Notes: generated by a model not told the origin, from the sequence alone. A DNA stretch of 9,730 bases from Solirubrobacteraceae bacterium (GCA_025935735.1 JAICUS010000190.1:1-9730), one strand, 5' to 3'. Counted from the first letter of the stretch, positions 1-6,874 are shown. Made by a program: numbers and translations.

Positions 1-269
1 CGCAGGAGCGGCTACGTATGGCAATCGCGCGGGCGTGCCGGGATGCCGGCGTTCCGGCGTTCTCCCCGCACGATCTGCGGCATCGCCGGATCTCGCTGCT
101 GCACCGCCAAGGGGTCGACTGGGCGCGGATCGGCGCCCGTGTCGGCCAGCGGAACCTTGCCGTCACGGCGAACATCTACAGCCACGTCCTGGTCGATCCG
201 CGCGAGGTCAACTGGTCAGCCATGCTCGCCCGCGCTCGCGACGTGCATACCCCCGTGCATACCCCGTAG
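1..269 (+). CDS. Tyrosine recombinase/integrase, C-terminal fragment (5' end outside window)
   Basis: This is the catalytic C-terminal part of a tyrosine site-specific recombinase, the enzyme class that integrates and excises phages and genomic islands. The frame is open to the window edge (first full codon at base 3), so the ATG at 18 is probably internal. Counting from base 3, 88 residues are visible. The H-x-x-R box is HDLRH (His23, Arg26) and the nucleophile Tyr59 sits in NIYSHV, a typical distance downstream. The position usually occupied by His or Trp in an LGH-type motif reads VGQ (Gln49). The first catalytic Arg and the beta-hairpin Lys lie outside the window. The protein ends in HTPVHTP, encoded by a 12-bp tandem duplication. 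The gene stops about 25 bp before a tRNA-3'-end-like sequence, as expected for an integrase beside its attachment site. The family call is firm; activity is unknown. Confidence 0.9.
   Translation, partial: QERLRMAIARACRDAGVPAFSPHDLRHRRISLLHRQGVDWARIGARVGQRNLAVTANIYSHVLVDPREVNWSAMLARARDVHTPVHTP
242..265 (+). repeat. 12-bp perfect tandem direct repeat at the integrase 3' end
   Basis: CGTGCATACCCC occurs twice back to back (242-253 and 254-265), encoding the terminal HTPVHTP of the recombinase. Its position between the gene end and the tRNA-like sequence would suit an accessory (arm-type) recombinase or excisionase binding site. That role is inferred; the repeat could equally be a chance slippage duplication. 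Confidence 0.75.
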
Positions 270-292
270 CGAAAACACGCCTATTTGCAGGG

Positions 293-360
293 GCGTTCGA
301 GCCCAGTATCGCCCACCTCAGAAGGCCCCGCTCGGCGGGGTTTTCGCGTTCTTGGCCACC
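293..360 (+). repeat. tRNA-3'-end-like putative attachment-site remnant, copy 1
   Basis: The stretch contains a canonical T-loop, TTCGAGC (296-302), then CCAGT and ATCGCCC, then A-CC. This is the layout of the 3' half of a tRNA: T-stem, acceptor strand and discriminator A. A matching 5' acceptor strand (GGGCGAT) and the rest of a tRNA are absent upstream, and the bases before the T-loop do not pair with CCAGT, so this is a fragment and not a tRNA gene. The acceptor sequence would suit a tRNA-Ile, but the isotype cannot be fixed. Together with the adjacent integrase end it looks like an att half-site. A diverged copy lies at 6684-6752. Confidence 0.55.
326..344 (+). terminator. Intrinsic terminator after the integrase/tRNA-like remnant
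   Basis: CCCCG (326-330) pairs perfectly with CGGGG (336-340) around a 5-nt loop, and TTTT follows at 341-344. The T-run fixes the orientation as plus strand. It would end transcription from the recombinase side before the convergent gene at 375-1232. It may once have been the native terminator of a tRNA gene whose end is at 293-317. Confidence 0.75.
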
Positions 361-374
361 ACTCGCCTGAGCCG

Positions 375-1232
375 TCACCGCTGGACCACGACGGTCCGCA
401 TCCTGCAGTTGAAGGCGCTGCAACGGCCGGCCAGGCGCAGACGTGCCAGGAGCCTGCCCGCCTGCGTGAGCTCGATGTCGTAGCCGAGCGGCTTGGAGTG
501 GTGCGTCGTGACGGTCGAGTCGGCCTTGACGTAGAGGACGGAGTGGTCGCCGGACGTCTCCACGGACAGCCGTGGCAGCGAGATGTGCCGCACCTGCTGG
601 TAGCCGGGATCGCCGCGGCGGAGCGGCACCTCGACGGTCTCGAACGGCACCCTCGATCCCGGAAGCCGCGCCCGCCGCACGCCCCGGTAGAGCACCTGGA
701 CGGGACGATGGTCGCTGAGCGGCCCGAGCGTCGCCGCGTAGCTCCAGCCCAGCGCGTACGTGAGGTCGACCCTCTGGTGAGTCAGCCGGTTCTTCAGGCG
801 CGGCAGCGGCGTCGGCGCCCCGAGCTGGAGCGTGGTGGATGCGCTGGCGCTGCACTTCCCCGTGCCGGTGCCGTCGTCCTGGGTCCAGGTGGCGGTGACG
901 GGCAGCGAGCCGGGCGTGTCGGAGAAGAACGTCAACCCGCCGGGGCTCGGGTTGAGGTCGTCGCCCGGCTCCCCGCGCCTGGGCTCCGGGGTGGCGCCGG
1001 GCACCGACACCCTCACGCTGTCCTCCTCGGGTGGCGCGGTCGGGGCGACGAAGCTCGCCTGCACCTCGAGCGTGTGGGTGGCGACGAGCGTGCTGCTCTC
1101 GATCTCATCCAGGTCCGAGGCGTCGAAGGTCGGCTGGGCGGCGACGCCGGCCGAACAGGGCGGCGGCGACGCCTGGCCGCGGGCCGGGGAGGCGACCAGC
1201 GCCAGCAGCGCGGCGACGAGGACCGGCCTCAG
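375..1232 (-). CDS. Unknown secreted protein, probable CTG start, coupled to the PASTA gene
   Basis: The product is not recognised beyond being exported. It is 285 residues with a hydrophobic signal-peptide start (LRPVLVAALLALVASPARG) and likely cleavage near residue 20. The first mature half is rich in Thr, Ser and Val with two Cys and could be an Ig-like beta-sandwich. The second half is basic, and two Cys near the C-terminus (RCSAFNC) may form a disulfide. No catalytic motif is visible. No ATG, GTG or TTG lies in frame just upstream of the signal peptide. The best start is CTG at 1232-1230, which overlaps the TGA of the upstream gene as CTGA and has a G-rich stretch several bases before it. 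It is the second gene of a two-gene minus-strand unit, so translational coupling is likely. A later GTG start would delete the signal peptide. The gene is confident; the start codon is less so. Confidence 0.8.
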   Translation of the reverse strand: MRPVLVAALLALVASPARGQASPPPCSAGVAAQPTFDASDLDEIESSTLVATHTLEVQASFVAPTAPPEEDSVRVSVPGATPEPRRGEPGDDLNPSPGGLTFFSDTPGSLPVTATWTQDDGTGTGKCSASASTTLQLGAPTPLPRLKNRLTHQRVDLTYALGWSYAATLGPLSDHRPVQVLYRGVRRARLPGSRVPFETVEVPLRRGDPGYQQVRHISLPRLSVETSGDHSVLYVKADSTVTTHHSKPLGYDIELTQAGRLLARLRLAGRCSAFNCRMRTVVVQR

Positions 1233-2848
1233 CGTCGCCCCCGCGAGAGCTCGATCTTCACCTTGGCGCCGTTCGGGCGCGTCGTACCGGCCGCCGGGCG
1301 GGTCGAGATCACGTGTCCCTTGCGGATCTTCCTGGAGCCCCGGCGCGACACCTTGCCGGCGCGGCAGTGCGCCCGCCTCAGCGCCTTCGTCGCGGCCTTG
1401 AGGGTCTTGCCCTTCAGCCGTGGAACGTTGCACCTGGGCTTCGGCGCGGCCGGCGGCGGGCTCGGCATCGGGCTCGGCGGCGTCGGGGCGGGACCCGCGG
1501 GGGCCGGGGCGGGCGGCGCGGACGTCAGCCCGAAGGCGTCTGCCGCGGTCTTGGCGAGCGCCACGGCGCCGGCGGCCGTGTAGTCCTGCGCGTAGGCGAA
1601 GCGAAAGGCGGTCGAGCCGCCCGACGGCACGGCCGCGGTCTGGTGCAGGTTGAACTCCTCGACGTTCGCGTCGGCGTAGATGAAGGCGGCGGAGTCCGCC
1701 GGCCGGTCGTAGACGATCGCCCCCTGGCCGGTGCCCGGGTCCCCGTCGGGTGCGCCCGCCATGTGGATCAGGATCGTGCCGGGCGCCGCGGGGAGCGGCA
1801 CGACGTCTCCCGGGCCGTGCTCGGCGAACCCGGCCTGGCCGGGGAAGCGGTAGGCCAGCTGCCTGGAGTCGCCGCTCGCGCCGTGGAAGCGCTGGTCGTT
1901 CTCCCACTCCAGGTCGAGCGAGTGCGCAGCGCCGTCGGTGCTCGAGAAGGAATCGGCGACCACGCTCAAGTGCCCGTCGTGGTCCTGGGAGATCGTGCTC
2001 GTGTAGGTGACGCCGGTGGGCACGAACGTCGCGCAGCTCGTCGTGGTCGGCGGGTACGTCGCCTCGGCGCACTTCACGAGCGGCTCGGCGTCGTGGATCA
2101 CCAGGTTCCCGGTGAGGGGGTCGAGCCCGTACGAGTAGGTGAGGGCGGGCAGGCCGGCGCCGGCGCCGTTGATGTCGCCCGCCGCCCACACGGGGTAGGC
2201 GTCGGCCCCGTCGATTCGCAGCTCGGAGTGCGTCGGCGTGGGGGCGTCGAAGCGGGTGAACCAGGCGTTGCAGAAGAACGTTTCCGTGGTCTCGCTGAGG
2301 GCGGCGTCGAACAGGTGGCCGGCGAACAGTGCGCAGCTGCCCAGCGAGCCGTACTCGAACGCCGCGGTCCGCTGCTGCGCCCAGACGTAGAAGTCGAAGA
2401 CCTTGCCCGCGTTCGGGCCGCCGGCGACCGTGAACGTCTGGCGCTGGCCGGTCGCCACGCGGGGGCCCGAGAACGGCGCCAGATCGCTCGGGAACGAGCC
2501 GGCCGGGATCGCCCGCAGCGTGCAGGTGCGATCCGTCACGGCGCCCAGCGGGGCCGTGAACGAGAAGCTGCCGTCCGGGTTCAGCGACCGGCCGCTCCGC
2601 ACCAGCACCGACAAGCCCGCGCCGTAGTAGCAGCGCACGTCGATCCTGTCCGACGACGGGCTCCCGCCGGTCGTCGTCCCCGAGATGGTGACGTCGGTGC
2701 CGCCGCCCGCGTCGTTGTCGTCGCTGAGGAACGAGAGATCGCTCGGCGTCGCGATCGACGAGCCGGTGATCGCGGCGTGCGCCGCCCCGGCGAACGTCAG
2801 TCCTGCGGCGAGCGCGCCGACGATCGCGGGCCAGAGCCGCTTCGCCAT
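1229..2848 (-). CDS. Secreted protein with one C-terminal PASTA domain
   Basis: This 539-residue protein begins with a clear signal peptide (MAKRLWPAIVGALAAG..., cleavage near AHA at about residue 25). A roughly 415-residue Ser/Thr/Gly-rich region of unknown fold follows, probably beta-rich, with several Cys. A Pro/Ala linker (about 443-471) leads to a PASTA-like domain at 472-539. The PASTA features are VPRLKGKTLKAA, then KGHVIS and RPAAGT with the final K-I-E-L-S. PASTA domains in serine/threonine kinases and penicillin-binding proteins contact peptidoglycan, so anchoring to the cell wall is the natural inference; a Cys pair inside this domain may form a disulfide. The chosen ATG at 2848 has GAGG about 7 bases upstream; an in-frame GTG at 2938 would put 30 charged residues before the signal peptide and is unlikely. 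It is the first gene of the minus-strand pair and divergent from the regulator. Confidence 0.88.
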   Translation of the reverse strand: MAKRLWPAIVGALAAGLTFAGAAHAAITGSSIATPSDLSFLSDDNDAGGGTDVTISGTTTGGSPSSDRIDVRCYYGAGLSVLVRSGRSLNPDGSFSFTAPLGAVTDRTCTLRAIPAGSFPSDLAPFSGPRVATGQRQTFTVAGGPNAGKVFDFYVWAQQRTAAFEYGSLGSCALFAGHLFDAALSETTETFFCNAWFTRFDAPTPTHSELRIDGADAYPVWAAGDINGAGAGLPALTYSYGLDPLTGNLVIHDAEPLVKCAEATYPPTTTSCATFVPTGVTYTSTISQDHDGHLSVVADSFSSTDGAAHSLDLEWENDQRFHGASGDSRQLAYRFPGQAGFAEHGPGDVVPLPAAPGTILIHMAGAPDGDPGTGQGAIVYDRPADSAAFIYADANVEEFNLHQTAAVPSGGSTAFRFAYAQDYTAAGAVALAKTAADAFGLTSAPPAPAPAGPAPTPPSPMPSPPPAAPKPRCNVPRLKGKTLKAATKALRRAHCRAGKVSRRGSRKIRKGHVISTRPAAGTTRPNGAKVKIELSRGRR

Positions 2849-2980
2849 CGCTAGGCCTCGTGCGCCTCGATCGGATGGCTCGGCATGCGATGACGCTGCC
2901 AGGATCGGGTGGGCGCGGAAAGCCGGAAACCTCCTCACTTTGGTCGCGCGGCCCTACCGGGGATCTGTTAGGAAGCCCGC
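2849..2980. promoter_or_regulatory. Divergent intergenic region between the PASTA gene and the LuxR-type regulator
   Basis: These 132 bases separate two divergent start codons, so promoters for both must lie here or overlap the genes. On the plus side TTAGGA (2968-2973) lies just before the GTG at 2981. It can be read either as a Shine-Dalgarno core (AGGA, 7-base spacing) or as an imperfect -10 of a near-leaderless promoter. On the minus side GAGG precedes the ATG at 2848. No convincing -35/-10 pair was found for either direction. Being short and shared, the region is where the regulator could control itself and the secreted pair. Confidence 0.5.
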
Positions 2981-5788
2981 GTGGGCGTTCTGGGCCGCGA
3001 CGAGGAGCTCGCCGCGATCGGCGGATTCCTCGCCGGCGGTCCGAGCCCGGCCGCGGCGCTCGTGCTCGAAGGCGAGGCGGGGATCGGAAAGACGACCCTC
3101 TGGCTGCAGGCGACGGGGCAGGCGCAGGCGTTGTCGTACACCGTGCTCTCGTCCCGGCCGGCCGAGTCGGACGAGCAGCTCTCGTTCGCCGGGCTCGGCG
3201 ACCTGCTGACCGGCGTGCTCGACCGCGTGCTGCCGCAGCTGCCCGCGCCGCAGCGCTCGGCGCTCGAGGTCGCCCTCCTGCTCGCCGGCGAGCGCGAGAT
3301 CGCGCCCGACCGAGGCAAGGTCGCGTTCTCGTTCCTGAGCGCGCTCCGGGCGCTCGCGCGCGAGGGCCCGGTCGTGCTCGCGATCGACGACGTGCAGTGG
3401 CTCGACCCGCCCTCGGCGCAACTGGTCCGGTTCGCCGCGCAGCGCCTCTATGACGAGCCCGTCCGTCTGCTCGTGGCGCGGCGCGGCGGCGGGCGCGGCC
3501 AGGTGCCGCTGGAGCTCGACCGGGCACTCGCGGGTCGGGTGGCCAGGCTCGGCATCGGCCCGTTGAGCCTCGGCGCGCTGCACGAGCTGCTGCGCACCCG
3601 GCTCGGTGCGTCGCTGCCGCGACCGATGCTGCGCAGGCTGCACGAGACCTCGGGAGGCAACCCGTTCTACGCGCTCGAGATCGGCCGCGCGCTGCAGCGG
3701 CACGGCGCAGGCGTCGAGCTCGGCGGCGCGCTGCCGGTTCCCGAGGACCTCGAGGAGCTGCTCGGCGAACGGCTGGGGGCGCTGTCCGAGCCGGTACGGG
3801 AAGCCCTGCTCGTCGCTGCGCTGAGCTCGGAGCCGACGCCCGAGCTGGTCTCGGCGACGCTCGGCCGGACGGTCGACCTTCAAGCGGCGATCGAGGCCAA
3901 GGTGATCGCGCTGGAGGGCGGCCGGATCCGCTTCGCCCACCCGCTCTTCGCCGCGGCCGTCCAGCACCGGGCCGGCACCGAGCCGGCGCGCCGGACCCAC
4001 CTCGGCCTTGCGCGTCACGCGGCAAGCGCCGAGGAGCGCTCGCTGCATCTGGCGTTCGGCACGAACGGCCCGAACGACCGCGCGGCGCTCGAGCTCGCCG
4101 AGGCCGGCCGCGGCGCGCGCGAGCGAGGGGCGCCGGCCGCGGCCGCCGCGTTCTTCGAGCACGCGCTGCGCCTGAGCGACCCGGCGCAGCCGCAGCGCCT
4201 GCGATGGGCGATCGAGCTCGCGAGCACGTGCCTCGAGGCCGGCGACCCGGCGCGAGCCGCCGAGCTGCTCACCCGGCTCGGCGAGCGGGCGCCGGCGGGG
4301 CGCGAGCGGGCCGAGGTGCTGCTGCGGCTGGCGGTGGTGAGGCGGTTCATGGGCGCCGCGCCGGCGGCCTGGCTCGCGGCCGCCGAGCAGGCGCTGCCGG
4401 AGGCCGCGGGCGAGCCCGTCCTCGAGGCCGCGATCCACACCGAGGTCTCGTGGGCGGCGCTGTTCGTCAACGACCTCGCGCGCGCGCTGGCGCACGCCCG
4501 CACCGCGGCCGAGCTCGCGGAGCGGATCGACGACGCGGAGGTCGCGGCGCAGGCGCTCGACACGCTGGTCTACATGGAGCTCACCGCCGGGGTCGCGTCG
4601 CCGCCGGAGCTGATCGAGCGCGCGCTCGAGCTCGAGCGGACGGCGACGCACATCGTGATCGACCTCTCGCCGAGCCTCGGGAGAGGCTTCCAGCTGTGCG
4701 CGACCGGCGACCTCGCCGCCGCCCGGACGCACCTCGAGGACGTCGAGCGCCTCACGCGCGAGCGCGGCGACGAGAGCGGCCTCGCCGTCGCCTGCGGCAC
4801 GCTGACCACGCTCGAGACGCTGGCGGGCGACTGGCGACGGGCCGAGACCCACGCCCGGGAGACCGTGGAGCTCGCCGAGCACACCGGCGTCAACCGGCAC
4901 GAGTCGCTGCATGCCCGTGCCCTTCTCGACGCTCACGTGGGCCGGGTCGACCGCGCCCTCGACGCGGCGCGGCAGCTCGTCGCGGACGCCGAGGACGGCG
5001 GCTCGCTCCTCTACGTCGTCCGCAGCCTCTCGGTGCTCGGCTTCGTCGAGCTCTCGCGTGGGGACCTGAGGGCCGCACGCGCCGCGCTCGGGCGCGCGAC
5101 CGAGGCCGCCGCCGCACTGGGCATCGGCGAGCCCGGCCTGCTGCGATGCGTCCCGGACCTCGCCGAGACGCTCGCCGCGCTCGGCGAGTGCGAGGAGGCC
5201 GAGCAGGCGATCGAGCGCTACGAAGCGCAGGCGCGCGAGCTGGGGCGCGACTGGGCGCGGGCGACCGCAGAGCGCTGCCGCGGTCTCGTCCTCGCCGCGC
5301 GCGACGAGCTGCCGAGCGCGCTCGCCGCGCTCGAGCGCGCAGCCGCCGGACACCGCCGTTCCGCAATGCCCTTCGAGCTCGGGCGAACGCTGCTCGCGCT
5401 CGGCGCCACGCAGCGCCGCTCCGGGCAACGGCGGGCGGCGCGGGAGTCGCTCGGGGAGGCGCTGACGATCTTCGACGCCCTCGGCGCGCCGCTGTGGGCC
5501 GACAAGGCGCGGGCCGAGCTCGGCCGGATCGGAGGCCGGACGCCGGCCGGCCGGCGCCTCACGCCGAGCGAGGCGAGGATCGCGGCGCTGGTCGCGCGCG
5601 GCCTGACCAACCGCGAGGCCGCCGCCGAGCTCGTCGTCGCGGTGCACACGATCGAGGCGGCGCTCACCCGCGTGTACGCCAAGCTCGGCGTACGCTCGAG
5701 GACCGAGCTCGCCGCCCGGTTCGCCGGCTCGGACGGGGGGCAAACTGTAGGGGAACCTCCGTTGCCCCGTGCGGGCTCGGCGCCGTAG
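2981..5788 (+). CDS. LuxR-family large ATP-binding transcriptional regulator (LAL/MalT-like, AAA/STAND)
   Basis: This 935-residue protein has the three-part build of large ATP-binding LuxR regulators. An N-terminal NTPase carries Walker A GEAGIGKT (31-38) and Walker B VVLAIDDVQWLD (131-142, Asp136/Asp137). A long Ala/Leu/Glu-rich helical middle, probably TPR-like, spans about 330-850. The C-terminal LuxR helix-turn-helix is at 860-914 (LTPSEARIAALVARGLTNRE, then HTIEAALTRVYAKLGVRSRTELA). In this family ligand binding to the sensor region with ATP exchange switches oligomerisation and DNA binding; the ligand here cannot be predicted. The start is GTG at 2981, with AGGA 7 bases upstream, and it puts Walker A at the usual distance from the N-terminus. 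The gene is divergent from the PASTA pair and ends 11 bases before the next start, so it may control one or both. All key NTPase residues are present. Confidence 0.95.
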   Translation: MGVLGRDEELAAIGGFLAGGPSPAAALVLEGEAGIGKTTLWLQATGQAQALSYTVLSSRPAESDEQLSFAGLGDLLTGVLDRVLPQLPAPQRSALEVALLLAGEREIAPDRGKVAFSFLSALRALAREGPVVLAIDDVQWLDPPSAQLVRFAAQRLYDEPVRLLVARRGGGRGQVPLELDRALAGRVARLGIGPLSLGALHELLRTRLGASLPRPMLRRLHETSGGNPFYALEIGRALQRHGAGVELGGALPVPEDLEELLGERLGALSEPVREALLVAALSSEPTPELVSATLGRTVDLQAAIEAKVIALEGGRIRFAHPLFAAAVQHRAGTEPARRTHLGLARHAASAEERSLHLAFGTNGPNDRAALELAEAGRGARERGAPAAAAAFFEHALRLSDPAQPQRLRWAIELASTCLEAGDPARAAELLTRLGERAPAGRERAEVLLRLAVVRRFMGAAPAAWLAAAEQALPEAAGEPVLEAAIHTEVSWAALFVNDLARALAHARTAAELAERIDDAEVAAQALDTLVYMELTAGVASPPELIERALELERTATHIVIDLSPSLGRGFQLCATGDLAAARTHLEDVERLTRERGDESGLAVACGTLTTLETLAGDWRRAETHARETVELAEHTGVNRHESLHARALLDAHVGRVDRALDAARQLVADAEDGGSLLYVVRSLSVLGFVELSRGDLRAARAALGRATEAAAALGIGEPGLLRCVPDLAETLAALGECEEAEQAIERYEAQARELGRDWARATAERCRGLVLAARDELPSALAALERAAAGHRRSAMPFELGRTLLALGATQRRSGQRRAARESLGEALTIFDALGAPLWADKARAELGRIGGRTPAGRRLTPSEARIAALVARGLTNREAAAELVVAVHTIEAALTRVYAKLGVRSRTELAARFAGSDGGQTVGEPPLPRAGSAP
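5737..5768. promoter_or_regulatory. Perfect inverted repeat overlapping a candidate -35: possible operator
   Basis: GGGGCAA (5737-5743) and TTGCCCC (5762-5768) are a perfect 7-bp inverted repeat separated by 18 bases. They lie inside the last codons of the regulator gene, just before the next gene. The right arm overlaps the proposed -35 (TTGCCC). Such a dyad suits dimeric helix-turn-helix binding, including autoregulation by the LuxR-type protein. It could also form a hairpin in mRNA, but without a T-run it is not a convincing terminator. That it acts as an operator is inferred. Confidence 0.4.
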
Positions 5789-5800
5789 CGTCGCCGCCCA
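5762..5800 (+). promoter_or_regulatory. Candidate leaderless promoter for the gene at 5800
   Basis: TTGCCC (5762-5767), an 18-base spacer and TAGCGT (5786-5791, matching the actinobacterial TANNNT -10) would start transcription about 7 bases downstream, at or next to the ATG at 5800. There is no usable Shine-Dalgarno sequence before this ATG, which fits a leaderless transcript. The -10 overlaps the stop codon of the regulator gene (5786-5788). Confidence 0.45.
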
Positions 5801-6627
5801 TGCGCTGCCTCGTCTCGGCCACCGTCCTGGCCCTCTGCACCCTCGCCGCCGCGGCGACCGCCGCCGGCGCCCAGACCCCGCCGATCCCGCCGATCCCCAC
5901 GCCGCCGGACGTCCACCTCCCGGGCGAGAAGGTCGAGACGTTCAAGCTCGTGTTGGACGGGACCGCGCACGCCGGCCGCCAGGCGAGCATCAGCGGCCAG
6001 GCGGGCGGGTGCGACGTGAGCCTGAACGCCAACGTCGAGGAGGACACGGACTTCGGGCGCGGCAAGGGCGTGACGATGGAGTTCGTGCGCTACAAGCTGC
6101 ACGGGCACACGCGGTACGGGTTCCAGCGCTCCGGCCGCACCCTCGACTCCTCGTTCAACGTCGTGGCCAAGATCCACCGCCTGGCGACGGGCACGGGCAC
6201 ACTCGCGCAGCACCCGGGCTCGGTTCCGTGCCCGCCGCAGAGCTTCGACCTCAGCGACAACGCCGATTGCGGCGAGACGAAGACGGACAACGAGCCCTGG
6301 GGCCTGAGGATCCACGGGAGCAGCTTCAGCCCCGGGCCGATCAGGCCCGGATCGCTGTTCAACGAGGACCGCTGCGGCGAGCCGCCGCCGGGATCGGCGT
6401 TCAGCGACGACCTGGCCGATCTCACCGACGGCTGGCCCACGCCCCCGCTGCTCCCGTTCGCGCCGATCCCGCTCCACAAGATGTTCAACAGCCGCTTCCA
6501 CGCTTTCAAGGTCGAGTTCAAGACCCCGCGACGGGAGACGAAGGGCAGCTGGGGTACGCCGCCGCTCACGGGCGGGGCCGACGACCACGGCTCGATCATC
6601 GCCACCGTGCGTTTCATACGGGAGTAG
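5800..6627 (+). CDS. Unknown secreted protein, proline-rich N-terminus, four mature cysteines
   Basis: The 275-residue product is not recognised. It has a good signal peptide (MRCLVSATVLALCTLAAAAT, cleavage likely after AGA near residue 24) and then a short Pro-rich stretch (PPIPPIPTPP). The mature domain of about 235 residues carries four Cys (71, 144, 157, 192), enough for two disulfides, and many short polar segments typical of beta-rich extracellular domains. No catalytic triad, metal-binding motif, lipobox or membrane anchor is visible. The ATG at 5800 lies 11 bases after the regulator stop and directly before the signal sequence. There is no Shine-Dalgarno match, so it may be read from a leaderless promoter or by coupling to the regulator. 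The proximity suggests it is either a target of, or an accessory to, the regulator. A function should not be assigned. Confidence 0.87.
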   Translation: MRCLVSATVLALCTLAAAATAAGAQTPPIPPIPTPPDVHLPGEKVETFKLVLDGTAHAGRQASISGQAGGCDVSLNANVEEDTDFGRGKGVTMEFVRYKLHGHTRYGFQRSGRTLDSSFNVVAKIHRLATGTGTLAQHPGSVPCPPQSFDLSDNADCGETKTDNEPWGLRIHGSSFSPGPIRPGSLFNEDRCGEPPPGSAFSDDLADLTDGWPTPPLLPFAPIPLHKMFNSRFHAFKVEFKTPRRETKGSWGTPPLTGGADDHGSIIATVRFIRE

Positions 6628-6683
6628 CGGCCTGTTCGGCGGCACGCGGCCTGGACGAAACAGCTCGCGGACCGCCGCCAACA

Positions 6684-6752
6684 GCGGTTCCAGCCCGGTA
6701 TCGCCCACCCCAAAGCCCAGCTCGGGCGGCGGTTTCGCCGTTCCCGGACCAG
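6684..6752 (+). repeat. tRNA-3'-end-like repeat, diverged copy 2
   Basis: This copy aligns with 293-360 in the same orientation. In the core (6692-6712 against 300-320) 19 of 21 bases match, including GTATCGCCCACC. The similarity continues through a terminator-like hairpin region (GCTCGG, then TTTCGC). The T-loop position reads TTCCAGC, which breaks the TTCRANY rule, and no 5' acceptor strand lies about 66 bases upstream, so it is not an intact tRNA. It may be a decayed attachment site or an old tRNA-end scar. Confidence 0.5.
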
Positions 6753-6860
6753 AACTTAAGTCCAATACCTAACCGAACGGCGAGGTCGACCCGGAAGAGC
6801 CGGCGCACCATGCAGGGCAGGCGCCGCGTCGGGATAGACCGCGGCGGACAAGCTCTAACA

Positions 6861-6866
6861 AGGAAG
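6861..6866 (+). promoter_or_regulatory. Ribosome binding site for the gene at 6875
   Basis: AGGAAG lies 8 bases before the ATG at 6875 and fixes that start. It contrasts with the Shine-Dalgarno-less starts at 5800 and 9023. Confidence 0.75.
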
Positions 6867-6874
6867 CGAAGCCG

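Larger units (their letters stand above)
6628..6874 (+). other. Intergenic region with a repeat copy, hairpins and an AT-richer promoter-like stretch
   Basis: No gene is supported in these 247 bases. They hold the second tRNA-end-like repeat (6684-6752) and a small hairpin CGGCG-GTTT-CGCCG (6727-6740). An AT-richer stretch beginning CTTAAG (6755-6760) is the most promoter-like part before the gene at 6875, though no clear -35/-10 pair can be named. CTTAAG also occurs upstream of the gene at 8035. Confidence 0.5.

Noticed and set aside
1229..1245. A programmed frameshift fusing the PASTA protein to the downstream secreted protein at the GGGGG run
   Set aside because: The downstream frame begins with a signal peptide, which makes sense only at an N-terminus. 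The overlap fits coupled translation better.
1031..2854. A 607-codon plus-strand open frame opposite the PASTA gene
   Set aside because: Arg/Ala/Gly-rich shadow without domains or a ribosome site. The minus strand has a signal peptide, PASTA domain and ribosome site.
2849..2938. A longer PASTA protein starting at GTG 2938
   Set aside because: It would add 30 polar, charged residues ahead of a classical signal peptide. The ATG at 2848 has its own ribosome site.
375..4025. A single very long minus-strand open frame of over 1200 codons
   Set aside because: Only its last 286 codons look like protein with a signal peptide. The rest is Arg/Pro/Ala-rich shadow across the PASTA and regulator genes, a known effect of very high GC at third positions.
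2954..5743. A 929-codon minus-strand open frame opposite the regulator gene
   Set aside because: Composition is Arg/Glu/Gly/Leu shadow with no motif, while the plus strand carries clear Walker A, Walker B and LuxR helix-turn-helix motifs.
5737..5768. Intrinsic terminator at the end of the regulator gene
   Set aside because: The stem is only 7 bp with an 18-base spacer and no T-run, and it lies inside the coding region.
6633..6712. An intact tRNA gene ending at copy 2
   Set aside because: No 5' acceptor strand complementary to ATCGCCC is present at the right distance, no anticodon arm is visible, and the T-loop breaks the consensus.
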